Assembly: GCF_001570985.1 (NCBI RefSeq) | Contig: NZ_BCSS01000034.1 | Span: 1 to 39,706, forward strand | Origin: Janibacter limosus NBRC 16128 | Lineage (GTDB): Bacteria; Actinomycetota; Actinomycetes; Actinomycetales; Dermatophilaceae | Reading direction: 5' to 3' | DNA length: 39,706 nt | In this document: positions 32,398-39,706 of the stretch, in pieces | Layout of the letters: the number at the start of each line of letters is the position of its first letter | Position numbering within the stretch: the first letter of the stretch is position 1 | Notes under the pieces: model-generated | Told to the model about the DNA's origin: nothing | Database searches by the model: none | The model's input: only the letters and a program-made list of their open reading frames with translations | Translations under genes and position numbers: made by a program

Positions 32398-33063
32398 TCA
32401 TCGCCGCGCAAGTTGATCGTGTGCCGTTTCATAAAACGCATCAGCCAACGCCACGACGACGCCGTGAGCTCCAGGCCCGTCGCTGAAGAAGTAGTCGGCC
32501 ATGGTGTTGTGGGCGTCCTGGTTGTCGACAACCGCCTCGGTGACGGCCGCCTGGAAGTCCTGCGACTCCATGAACTGCTTCTTCGAGTTCACCTTCGTCT
32601 GGTTCACGAGATCCGGGTCCGCCATCAGGCGCTCGACGAGCCCGTTGACGAACTCACGGATCTGCGATTCTGCGAACGACTCCGCCCCGAACAGATCGTT
32701 CATCTTGTCGATGACGACCTGGAGCGCGACGTACTTCGGGTCCTTCTTCGCGCCCGTGCCAGCGGCGCTGATGCCCTTCAGCTCTCCGTCACCGGTCAGA
32801 GAGATGTCCGTAGACGCGCCCTTGCTGTGTTTGACCCCGACCAGCACCACGTCGGAGAGGTCGACCTCGGCGGACCAGGACTCGTCCTTGATGACCCGCT
32901 CGAGCAAGCGCAGGTAGATCGAGAGCATCTCCATGTACGGGTCGCCGTAGTCGACGATCTGGCTCATGAAGTCGTACATCCGCACGTACGTGGAGACGTC
33001 CTTGCGGAAGAGGTCGAGCTCGTTGAGCAGCACCTTGTCGTCGGTCTCCGGCAGGCTCAGCAC
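32398..33063 (-). pseudogene. hsdR: C-terminal remnant of type I restriction subunit HsdR
   Basis: 221 residues that match only the C-terminal helical domain of HsdR: NELDLFRKDVSTYVRMYDF, YLRLLERVI, then VVIDKMNDLFG and an end region with several helices. HsdR is normally about 1000 residues with nuclease, helicase and this helical domain. Nothing of the first two remains; the frame meets a stop just upstream of 33063, and 31 nt further the rhodanese gene of cassette 2 ends. No hsdM or hsdS is in the window. The gene was probably cut by insertion or deletion at the cassette edge. Confidence 0.8.
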
Positions 33064-33094
33064 CTGAGGTCAACGGGTCCGGCGGTTGGGTACG

Positions 33095-33697
33095 TCAGGT
33101 CGCCGTTGGTGCGTACGAGCTCTGCAACTGTGCAAAGACCGTCTCAAGGTCGGGCACGTTGCGGCGGTTGTAGGGGAGCTTGGACAGGAGCATCCCCATG
33201 GCGCAAGTGTCGGTCAGGGCTGCGGCGGTCAGCCCAGCGCCGATGCCGGCCGAGATCCACTTGGCCTGGGGCACGAGGGTGCTCACGAGGACTCCGGTGA
33301 GCACGATCGAGCCGGCCACGAGTCGCACCTGTCGCTCGAGGTCCCACGTCCCATCGCCGCGGATGACGTCGCCGCCGGCGCTCTCCCAGGCGGTGATGCC
33401 ACCGTCGAGGACGTGCAGGTTGGGCAGGCCGGCCGAGGCGAGGGAGCTCTCGGCGCGGCAGGCGCGGGCGCCGGAGCGACAGACGAGGACGACGTCGTCG
33501 TCAAGGTGCTCGGCCAGTTCGCGGCGGTGCTCCTCGAGGAGGTCCAGGGGCACGTTGTAGGAGCCGGGGATGTGCATGCCGGCGAACTCGCCGGGGGTGC
33601 GCACATCGATGATGCGCGCGTCGTTGGTGCTGGCAATCCACTCGCGCACCTGCGCGGAGTCGAGGGTGGCAGGTCGGGGGGTGGTGTCGGTGGTCAA
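33095..33697 (-). CDS. Rhodanese-DUF2892 protein
   Basis: A 200-residue protein: a rhodanese domain (about 10-115) with the catalytic loop CRSGARA, followed by DUF2892-type hydrophobic helices (about 125-170) that tether it to the membrane. It probably takes sulfane sulfur from persulfide or thiosulfate and passes it on near TauE. It begins with TTG after AAAGGA. It is last in the cassette 2 operon, 36 nt after tauE; cassette 1 has no equivalent. Confidence 0.85.
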   Translation of the reverse strand: MTTDTTPRPATLDSAQVREWIASTNDARIIDVRTPGEFAGMHIPGSYNVPLDLLEEHRRELAEHLDDDVVLVCRSGARACRAESSLASAGLPNLHVLDGGITAWESAGGDVIRGDGTWDLERQVRLVAGSIVLTGVLVSTLVPQAKWISAGIGAGLTAAALTDTCAMGMLLSKLPYNRRNVPDLETVFAQLQSSYAPTAT

Positions 33698-33733
33698 GGG
33701 GGGTCCTTTTCGTTCGGTGTGAATGCGTTCGGG

Positions 33734-34543
33734 TCAGGCCAGGAGAGCTGGCACGGCCTGTGCGGCCGTGAAGGCGGCGATGGCCAGCACGAGGACCGCG
33801 AAGGCCTGCGAGAGTCGTTCTGCCGGGAGTCGGTCGGCGACGCGGCTGCCGACGAGGCTGCCGATGACGGCAACTGTGGCGAAGCCGAGGATGAGGGGCC
33901 AGTCCAGTTCGCCGACCCCCTGCTGCGCCCGTGCAGCCAGCGCTGTGCCGCTGTTGATGGCGATGACGAGCAGGGAGGTACCGACTGCCACGGGCATCGT
34001 GAATCCGAGGACGAGTACGAGGGCGGGGACGAGCACGAAGCCGCCACCGACACCGAGGAACCCGGTCAGCAGTCCGACGAGGGTGGCAGCGACGACGAGC
34101 TTGAGCAGGCGCGGGCAGACGCAGGTCAGGGGGTGGAGGGTGAGGATCGGCTCGTGGGGTCCGGTGTCGTCACTCTGCAGTGACCCGCTGCGGCTGCGCC
34201 GCAGCATCAAGACGGCCACGACGACCATGAGCACGGCGAAGACGGTCATCAGGACCTCTCCGGGCACGGCTCGAGAGGCGGCTGACCCAGCGAAGGAGCC
34301 GGCCGTGCCCAGCAACCCGAAGGTCATGCCCTGTCCAAAGCTCACCCGCTGCGCACGGTGATGCGCGGGCAACGAGAGGAGGGAGGTGATGCCCACGATG
34401 ATCAGCGAGCTGGTCGTGGCGGTGACCGGGTCCTGCCCCAAGACGTGCACGAGGGCGGGTACGGCGAGGATGGACCCTCCGCCGCCCAAGGCACCGAGGG
34501 CGATGCCGATGACCAGGCCTAGTGGGATGACAGCAAGGGGCAC
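33734..34543 (-). CDS. TauE/SafE-family anion exporter, cassette 2
   Basis: A 269-residue paralogue of the cassette 1 exporter, with the same length, GTG start and repeats (GIALGALGGGGSILAVP; LLTGFLGVGGGFVLVP). Differences are mostly conservative. The likely substrate is sulfite or thiosulfate made by persulfide oxidation. It is read after the 59-aa gene with an 81-nt gap. Confidence 0.9.
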   Translation of the reverse strand: MPLAVIPLGLVIGIALGALGGGGSILAVPALVHVLGQDPVTATTSSLIIVGITSLLSLPAHHRAQRVSFGQGMTFGLLGTAGSFAGSAASRAVPGEVLMTVFAVLMVVVAVLMLRRSRSGSLQSDDTGPHEPILTLHPLTCVCPRLLKLVVAATLVGLLTGFLGVGGGFVLVPALVLVLGFTMPVAVGTSLLVIAINSGTALAARAQQGVGELDWPLILGFATVAVIGSLVGSRVADRLPAERLSQAFAVLVLAIAAFTAAQAVPALLA

Positions 34544-34624
34544 GATGGGCTCCTAGTGGAGTTGATGGGTGAGTCCTGCGGGGGCGCAGAATCAGGGACC
34601 TCCCCCCGCCGGACTCCAGGCGGC

Positions 34625-34804
34625 TCAGCCGCGCCCGAAGAGCCGGGCGAGCGGGCTGCGGGAGGCGCCGCCCCCCTTCGTCGGGGTGGAGTGACCGGGG
34701 CAGCGCTTGCTGCCGGGCACCCCCTTCATCACCTGGTCGACGTGCTGGCCGCAACCGGCCCAGGTGGTCTTGCCGCATTGACGGCAGGTCGCTTGACGGC
34801 ACAT
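34625..34804 (-). CDS. 59-residue Cys-rich protein, cassette 2
   Basis: The paralogue of the protein at 15249-15428, equal in length and different at only about ten positions; all cysteines and the C-terminus SPLARLFGRG are kept. The first residues are MCRQATCRQCGKTTWAGCGQ. Conserved Cys pairs suggest zinc or sulfane-sulfur binding. It follows the MBL-rhodanese gene by 30 nt, in one operon. Confidence 0.75.
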   Translation of the reverse strand: MCRQATCRQCGKTTWAGCGQHVDQVMKGVPGSKRCPGHSTPTKGGGASRSPLARLFGRG

Positions 34805-34834
34805 TGGGTCTCCTTGGAGTGGGGTGACGGTGGG

Positions 34835-36211
34835 TCAGTTGGAGGAGGTCATCGGCAGGCCGGCATCGCCGGCGTTGCCGAAGGCGTCGTCGACGAGGAC
34901 AACCTGGTGGTCGTGCGCCGCGAGGACCGACGCGGCGATCGAGGCCCGGTAGCCGCTGCCGCAGTGGATCCACAGCTCGCGCTGCGGGATCTCCTCGATG
35001 CGCTCGAGCAGTTCGCCGATCGGGACGTTCTGCGCACCCTCGATGTGGCTGTTCTCGTACTCGCCAGCGAGGCGGACGTCGAGGATGTGCACGGGGCGGT
35101 GGTGACGCACCTGGGACAGGTCGGCGAAGGCGGCCGTCTCCAAGGTGCCGAGTGGGCGGTCGGTCCAGTCCTCGGGCCCACCGGTAGCTGCGCCGGCAAT
35201 CCGGTCCAGACCGATCCGCACCATCTCGCGTTGGGCCTGCGCGACCTGCTCGGAGCTCTCACCGAGCAGGGTGACCTGGGCATCCCAGGGGATGAGCCAC
35301 CCGAGATACGTGGAGAACTGACCGTCGAGGCCAAAGTTCAGCGTCCCGGTGGCGTGACCGGCCGCGAAGGCGGTGCGGGTTCGCAGGTCGACGACCCACT
35401 CGCCGGCGTCGATGCGCTCCGCGAGCGTGTCCTTGTCGGCCTGCTCGGGGGCGCTCAGGTCGGCCTCGCTCGGTCCGGCAGCGTTGGCCGGGGACATGTG
35501 GACGTAGTAGGCCGGGTAGGCGTCCAGGCCGGCGAGGGTGTCGGCGACCCACTGCTCCTGGTCCTGGGTGAGCGCGGGGTTGTTGCGCTTCTCCTGACCG
35601 ATGGTCGATTCGGTGGAGCCACCGGTGGACCCGGAGGAGCAGAAGGAGCCGAACCCGTGCGTCGGCAGCACCTCGGCGTGCTCGGGCAGCTCGTCTGCCA
35701 GTCGGTGGATCGAGGCGAACTGGTGGCGCACGAGGGCGCCCGTGTGCTCCTGGCCGAGCAGGTCCGGTCGCCCCGTGGCACCGAAGAGCAGCGAGCCCCC
35801 GGTGAAGACGGCCGAGGCCGTGGCACCGGAGTCGGTGACCGTCTCCACGGCGTAGGAGAGGTGGGTGAAGGTGTGGCCCGGGGTCGCGATGGCACGCACG
35901 CGCATCGTCGGAGAGATCTCGACGACGTCCCCATCGCGAATGGACTGACGGTCGAAGGAGACCTCGTCCTCAGCGTTGACGTGGTACCGCGCGCCGAGGC
36001 GGCGAGCGAGGGCCAGACCCCCGGTCACGTAGTCGTTGTGGAGGTGGGTCTCGAAGACGTCGGTGATTCGCACGCCGGCCTCCTCAGCGACCGCGAGCAC
36101 ACGGTCGATGTCTCGCTGTGGGTCGACGACGAAGGCGACGTCGCCGTCGTGGGCGAGGTAGGAACGGTCGCCCAGGCTCGGGGTCTCGATGGTCATGATC
36201 GTGGGTTCCAT
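34835..36211 (-). CDS. MBL-fold rhodanese protein, cassette 2
   Basis: A 458-residue protein, same length as the cassette 1 protein but clearly divergent. The MBL domain has DPQRD and THLHND (H56, H58, D60, then Tyr where His is usual), the first rhodanese domain has no catalytic cysteine and the second has HCGSGYRAS. It probably oxidises persulfide to sulfite, with a final rhodanese step. The start at 36211 is preferred; ATG at 36196 is an alternative and neither has a strong ribosome site, so near-leaderless translation is possible, since the promoter lies 11 nt upstream. Confidence 0.88.
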   Translation of the reverse strand: MEPTIMTIETPSLGDRSYLAHDGDVAFVVDPQRDIDRVLAVAEEAGVRITDVFETHLHNDYVTGGLALARRLGARYHVNAEDEVSFDRQSIRDGDVVEISPTMRVRAIATPGHTFTHLSYAVETVTDSGATASAVFTGGSLLFGATGRPDLLGQEHTGALVRHQFASIHRLADELPEHAEVLPTHGFGSFCSSGSTGGSTESTIGQEKRNNPALTQDQEQWVADTLAGLDAYPAYYVHMSPANAAGPSEADLSAPEQADKDTLAERIDAGEWVVDLRTRTAFAAGHATGTLNFGLDGQFSTYLGWLIPWDAQVTLLGESSEQVAQAQREMVRIGLDRIAGAATGGPEDWTDRPLGTLETAAFADLSQVRHHRPVHILDVRLAGEYENSHIEGAQNVPIGELLERIEEIPQRELWIHCGSGYRASIAASVLAAHDHQVVLVDDAFGNAGDAGLPMTSSN

Positions 36212-36213
36212 GG

Positions 36214-36243
36214 GTGACAAACTAATACCCCTGGGGGTATAGT
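36214..36243 (+). promoter_or_regulatory. Rightward promoter of cassette 2 (toward cstR)
   Basis: GTGACA (36214-36219) and TATAGT (36238-36243) are 18 nt apart with the operator in between. TATAGT is close to consensus. Confidence 0.5.
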
Positions 36244-36248
36244 GTCAA
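36222..36248 (-). promoter_or_regulatory. Leftward promoter of the cassette 2 operon
   Basis: On the minus strand TTGACA (36243-36248) and TATTAG (36222-36227) are spaced by 15 nt and share the operator, as in cassette 1. Confidence 0.45.
36225..36240. promoter_or_regulatory. CstR/CsoR-family operator, cassette 2
   Basis: ATACCCCTGGGGGTAT equals the cassette 1 palindrome except for one central C to T change. It sits in the spacer of both divergent promoters. Confidence 0.85.
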
Positions 36249-36285
36249 CTGCAGCCACCAAGGTCGTGCGCTCGATGGGAGACCC

Positions 36286-36694
<409 letters not shown>

Positions 36695-36714
36695 CCGCCC
36701 CACGACGCATGTCC

Positions 36715-37221
36715 CTACGTGCACACGGAGGGAAATCGGGGACAGGAGCGTTCGCGGCGGACGCGGACGACGAATGCCCACGCCAGCAGCACGATGGCCA
36801 CGGCGGCGAGCAGCGGCTGCACGGGCGCAAAGTACTGCATTGCTCCGGAGTAGCCCAGGGCGATGAGGACGAGCTTGTTGCACACCGGGCACCCGACGGA
36901 GAAGAAGGTCGTGAATGCCCCGAGCATGCCCAGTCGTGAGCCGCGTTCGCCCTCGTCGCGCACATCACGCCGGGCAACGTATGTCGCAGCGACCAGCCCG
37001 GCCAGGGTCGAGGTCATCATCAGCACGGGCCACGCCCACGCAGTAGTGGGGACCTCCCGGCTGAACACCGGGCTGGGGATCATCGCGGTCGGGATCGCGG
37101 TCACGATCACTGTCAGCACCGCGACCCCGACGACGGTCCACCATCGGCGTGACTGCCACGTCCGCAACTCAGCGATCAAGAACGGTTGTCCCCGCTCCGG
37201 TGACTCGATGAGGGTCTTCAC
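36715..37221 (-). CDS. Membrane protein with a CPVC motif
   Basis: A 168-residue protein with about four hydrophobic helices and SVGCPVCNKLVL (C111, C114) between helices three and four. A CxxC in such a place can exchange thiols or bind copper. It begins with GTG 1 nt after the end of ccdA, with AAGGAG upstream. Its role in the DsbA-CcdA module could be as electron acceptor or metal handler. The family is not named with certainty. Confidence 0.7.
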   Translation of the reverse strand: MKTLIESPERGQPFLIAELRTWQSRRWWTVVGVAVLTVIVTAIPTAMIPSPVFSREVPTTAWAWPVLMMTSTLAGLVAATYVARRDVRDEGERGSRLGMLGAFTTFFSVGCPVCNKLVLIALGYSGAMQYFAPVQPLLAAVAIVLLAWAFVVRVRRERSCPRFPSVCT

Positions 37222-37222
37222 A

Positions 37223-38101
37223 TCAGTTCTCCTTGCGCACGAAGTCAGAAGTCGAAGGGGTTGACCCTGAGGCGGACGCCCTCGACTGTCGCTTCTCGCT
37301 CTGATTGCGCCAGAGTAGAGCCCCTGCGAGGACGACAGCCGCAGCAAGGACGAACCAGACGTCGGACACGCCCGAGCTCCAGGCGCTGAGCGCCGACTCC
37401 GCCGAGCGTTGGGTGCCGATGGTGAACACGCCACTGAGGCTGGCGGTGCCATCGGTGAGGATGAGCACAACGCCAATGCCGATCGACAGTACCCCGGAGA
37501 CGAGCATGGCCCAGGTGTTGCGCCAAGGCCCGATCGAGACCTCCTTGGGGGCGACGAACGCCCGTCCGCGAGCACCCAGACGCTTCCAGACCGCCGCGAG
37601 CACGAAGAGCGGGACGGTCATGCCCAGCGAGTAGAGAGCGAGCATGGAACCCCCGTAGACGGGGTTGCCGCTCACAGCGGCCACCATGAGCACTGACCCG
37701 AGGATCGGGCCGGCACACACACCGGCGACCGCGTATACGGAGCCGAGGGCGAAGACTGAACCGATGGAGGTGCGGTCACTGCTACCGCCGTGCTGCGTGC
37801 GGGACGCGCCGGGCACCGGCAGCCCCGAGAGCTGCCACAGGCCCAGGACGATGACCACTCCCGCGGCGACCGTCACCATGAGTGAGCGATGGGTCGTCAC
37901 GAGGGATCCGAGCGACCCGGAGAAAACCCCCAGCGGAACGAGGGTGATGCTCAGGCCTGCGTAGAACACCAGCGTGCGACCGATGAGTGCGCTCGGCGAG
38001 GTGAAGGCGTAGGCAAAGAAGGCCGGAAGCAGCATGACCGAGCATGGGCTGAGAAGCGTGAGAACGCCACCGAGGAAGGCGCCGGTGTACCCGATGTCCA
38101 T
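37223..38101 (-). CDS. CcdA-family thiol-disulfide transporter
   Basis: A 292-residue membrane protein with the CcdA signature LLSPCSVMLLPAFFAY at the first helix (C20) and GVCAGPILGSVL in the fourth. CcdA carries reducing power across the membrane to extracytoplasmic thioredoxins. The protein is longer than the usual 200-240 residues because of a polar C-terminal tail (about 255-292). Its ATG overlaps the stop of the DsbA-like gene by 1 nt, so they are coupled. A role in reducing the DsbA-like partner or in cytochrome/copper maturation is inferred. Confidence 0.85.
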   Translation of the reverse strand: MDIGYTGAFLGGVLTLLSPCSVMLLPAFFAYAFTSPSALIGRTLVFYAGLSITLVPLGVFSGSLGSLVTTHRSLMVTVAAGVVIVLGLWQLSGLPVPGASRTQHGGSSDRTSIGSVFALGSVYAVAGVCAGPILGSVLMVAAVSGNPVYGGSMLALYSLGMTVPLFVLAAVWKRLGARGRAFVAPKEVSIGPWRNTWAMLVSGVLSIGIGVVLILTDGTASLSGVFTIGTQRSAESALSAWSSGVSDVWFVLAAAVVLAGALLWRNQSEKRQSRASASGSTPSTSDFVRKEN

Positions 38102-38838
38102 CAGCTGTCCTCCAGAGCCTCGAGCTGCTCGTCAATGGCCTGCTGGAAGGCCTCGGTCGGCTGCGCGCCAACGATGAGGTCCTGGCCGATCAGGAAGGTC
38201 GGGGTCCCTGTTGCGCCTACCTGGCGGGCTTCCTGGGTGTCGGCATCGACCTTGGCGCGCAGCTCGGGGCTGTCCAGGTCCTTCTCGAACTGCTCTAGGT
38301 CCGGAACGCCGATCTCATTGGCCCAGTCCATGATCTTTTTGTCGGTGATCTTCAGGTGGCCACGCTCGGGGGCGTCCTGGTACATCGCATCGTGGTACTC
38401 CCAGTACAGGTCCTGCTCACCGGCAGCCCGTGCGGCCATCGCCCCGTCTTCCGACTCTGGGCCGAAGACGGGAAAGTCCCGCCACTCGAAGCGCAACTTG
38501 CCGGTGTCGATGTACTGCGCTTTCAGCTTCGGGAAGGTGTCACGAGCGAAGGCCCCGCAGAAGGGGCACCGGTAATCGGAGTACTCGATGAGCACGAGGT
38601 CGGCGTCCTTGTCCCCTATCGCCGTGACGGTGTCAGCGTCCCGTCGAGCCAACCCGACCCGTTCCTCAGCCTCGCGCGGATCGGCGATCGCCTGGCTCGG
38701 CGCCCCCTTCTGCGAGGAATTTTGCCCGACAGTCGGTCTACCTCCCTCGTCCTGGCTGGCAAACACCACCCCGGCGATGAGGACGAGGATGATGGCAATG
38801 CCTGCGACGATGGTCGCCCGGCGGCGCGTGTCGTTCAT
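38101..38838 (-). CDS. DsbA-like extracytoplasmic thioredoxin-fold protein
   Basis: A 245-residue protein with an uncleaved-looking N-terminal anchor (about 9-27), a Ser/Gln-rich spacer, then a thioredoxin fold with CPFC (C91, C94) and GTPTF (cis-proline) near 210. It belongs to the DsbA/DsbG-like group and acts in disulfide exchange outside the membrane. It is the first gene of the thiol operon, divergent from the GntR regulator. Confidence 0.88.
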   Translation of the reverse strand: MNDTRRRATIVAGIAIILVLIAGVVFASQDEGGRPTVGQNSSQKGAPSQAIADPREAEERVGLARRDADTVTAIGDKDADLVLIEYSDYRCPFCGAFARDTFPKLKAQYIDTGKLRFEWRDFPVFGPESEDGAMAARAAGEQDLYWEYHDAMYQDAPERGHLKITDKKIMDWANEIGVPDLEQFEKDLDSPELRAKVDADTQEARQVGATGTPTFLIGQDLIVGAQPTEAFQQAIDEQLEALEDS

Positions 38839-38855
38839 GACCCCGACCGTAGCCT

Positions 38856-38869
38856 AATGTCTATACATT
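38856..38869. promoter_or_regulatory. GntR/HutC operator AATGT-N4-ACATT
   Basis: AATGTCTATACATT contains GTCTATAC, fitting the GTNTANAC consensus of the HutC group of GntR regulators. TATACA (38862-38867) also makes a -10. It lies between the divergent dsbA operon and the gntR gene. Confidence 0.6.
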
Positions 38870-38883
38870 TCCTAGGAGTGGGT

Positions 38884-39642
38884 GTGCACACACTTCCGCG
38901 GTGGCGACAGATCAGCGATGACCTGATGCGCAGGGTTCAGGGCGGCGAGTTCGTCGACGGGTTTCCGGGCGAGTTGTCGCTGACCACGGAATACGGCGTC
39001 AGCCGCGGCACCATCCGCCGCGCACTTGAACCCCTGCGCGAGCGAGGGGTCGTCGGTGGGGCTCGAGGACGGCAGTCCTATGTCATCAATGCCAGCCGCA
39101 CCAGCGGGCTCGGACCCATGTACAGCCTGCGAGAGGCCATAACGGCCAACGGCACCTCTGAGCGCTCGGAGGTGCTGGCCCAGCGGGTCGTGACCAGCGA
39201 AGTGGTCGCCCGCGCACTGGGCCTCGAAGCGGACACCCCCTTCGTGCACATCACAAGGGTGCGCTTCGTCGACGACGATCCCATCGCCTTCGACCGGCTG
39301 TGGATCATCGCCTCGGTGGCGGCGCCCCTCTTGGACGCGGACCTGACCGAGACGTCCGTGTACGAGTCACTTCGATCCCGCTGCGGCGTGGAATTCGATG
39401 CCGGCGTGGAGCACACGCGCTCAGTGGGAGCGACCGGCGAGGTCGCCTCACGTCTGGGTGTCCCCGAGGGCACTGCACTGCTGACGATCCGGCGAAAATC
39501 CTGCCTCAATGGCCGACCGGCGGAACTGCGCGACACCTGTGCCGTCGGCGAGCGAGTCACTCTCACCCACGTCTTCGGCGACGCATCCGCGGTCCTCAAC
39601 TGCGGCGGCAACGGACGCCCGGTAGAGATCCCTTGGGAATGA
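38884..39642 (+). CDS. GntR-family (HutC group) regulator
   Basis: A 252-residue regulator from GTG 38884: a winged helix (about 5-65: PGELSLTTEYGVSRGTIRRAL), then a UTRA effector domain (about 75-250) with RFVDDDPIAFDRLWI and a conserved TALLTIRR segment. UTRA binds sugars, amino-acid derivatives or other small molecules. The GTG is chosen over ATG 38857 because AGGAG is 5 nt upstream and the operator and -10 lie over 38857. It is divergent from the dsbA-ccdA operon and probably regulates it. Confidence 0.82.
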   Translation: MHTLPRWRQISDDLMRRVQGGEFVDGFPGELSLTTEYGVSRGTIRRALEPLRERGVVGGARGRQSYVINASRTSGLGPMYSLREAITANGTSERSEVLAQRVVTSEVVARALGLEADTPFVHITRVRFVDDDPIAFDRLWIIASVAAPLLDADLTETSVYESLRSRCGVEFDAGVEHTRSVGATGEVASRLGVPEGTALLTIRRKSCLNGRPAELRDTCAVGERVTLTHVFGDASAVLNCGGNGRPVEIPWE

Positions 39643-39706
39643 CCAGAACCGCACGGATCGTTGACACCGACGTCGACGGTGACGGGGAGCCCGATGTGCG
39701 GGTCTG
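39639..39706 (+). CDS. Partial gene at the window end
   Basis: An ATG overlapping the gntR stop (ATGA) opens a frame to the window end, beginning TRTARIVDTDVDGDGEPDV. The start is translationally coupled with gntR. Too short to name; the DVDGDGEPDV run looks like an acidic, Ca-loop-like sequence. Confidence 0.4.
   Translation, partial: MTRTARIVDTDVDGDGEPDVRV

Noticed and set aside
27085-33063. CRISPR array, transposase or integrase as cause of the island
   Set aside because: I saw no spaced repeats and no integrase or transposase signature in any frame.
34556-36217. 553-codon plus-strand frame opposite the cassette 2 MBL-rhodanese gene
   Set aside because: Shadow; the minus-strand protein has clear MBL and rhodanese motifs.

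Overview
The window comes from a high-GC actinobacterium. Supporting signs are a mycothiol-dependent maleylpyruvate-isomerase-like protein, a DUF222/HNH (13E12-type) gene with a mycobacterial-style SOS box, frequent GTG starts, a possible leaderless GTG gene and many actinobacterial small proteins. An Intrasporangiaceae-like member of the Micrococcales is my guess from protein style only. There is no rRNA, tRNA, CRISPR array or recognisable transposase.

Layout. Positions 1-12.6 kb are mostly housekeeping or stress genes: DoxX with a divergent SufR-like cysteine regulator, a fatty-acyl-CoA ligase, a SWIM/SNF2 helicase, a lipoprotein, a DinB/MDMPI protein, a flavin-fold protein, an esterase, the DUF222/HNH gene, and an Hsp20/MerR/DksA stress cluster. 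Positions 13.0-16.3 kb hold sulfur cassette 1: an MBL-rhodanese protein, TauE, a 59-aa Cys-rich protein, then the divergent DUF302 and CstR-like genes around a perfect ATACCC-type operator. Positions 16.3-25.4 kb hold accessory metabolism: a DUF1348 protein, HxlR divergent from an unusual quinone-oxidoreductase/hydrolase fusion plus thioesterase, a nucleotide-sugar-type hydrolase, a truncated ArsR with an SRPBCC partner, membrane proteins and an exported phosphodiester glycosidase.

From about 25.9 to 33.1 kb the sequence is less GC-rich and looks like a worn defence island. It holds a frameshifted Abi-like gene, an intact AbiH-family gene, a C-terminally truncated PD-(D/E)XK gene that overlaps AbiH tail to tail, a hydrolase relic, a composite zinc-ribbon/nuclease gene preceded by a ten-G tract, and the C-terminal third of a type I restriction HsdR. 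Directly abutting the hsdR relic is sulfur cassette 2 (33.1-36.7 kb). It is a paralogue of cassette 1 with the same operator, TauE, 59-aa protein and CstR, a different MBL-rhodanese, an extra rhodanese-DUF2892 gene and only a decayed piece of duf302. The window ends with a thiol-redox operon (DsbA-like, CcdA, and a membrane protein with a CPVC motif) divergent from a GntR/HutC regulator.

Working model: each sulfur cassette senses persulfide through a CstR-type repressor (C36/C65, no His61) bound between the -35 and -10 of two divergent promoters. It would then oxidise persulfide (MBL), move sulfane sulfur (rhodanese) and export sulfite or a related anion (TauE). Several gene relics in the window (a nucleoside-deoxyribosyltransferase-like piece, a DksA zinc-finger piece, DUF302, hsdR, a hydrolase) point to repeated duplication and deletion.
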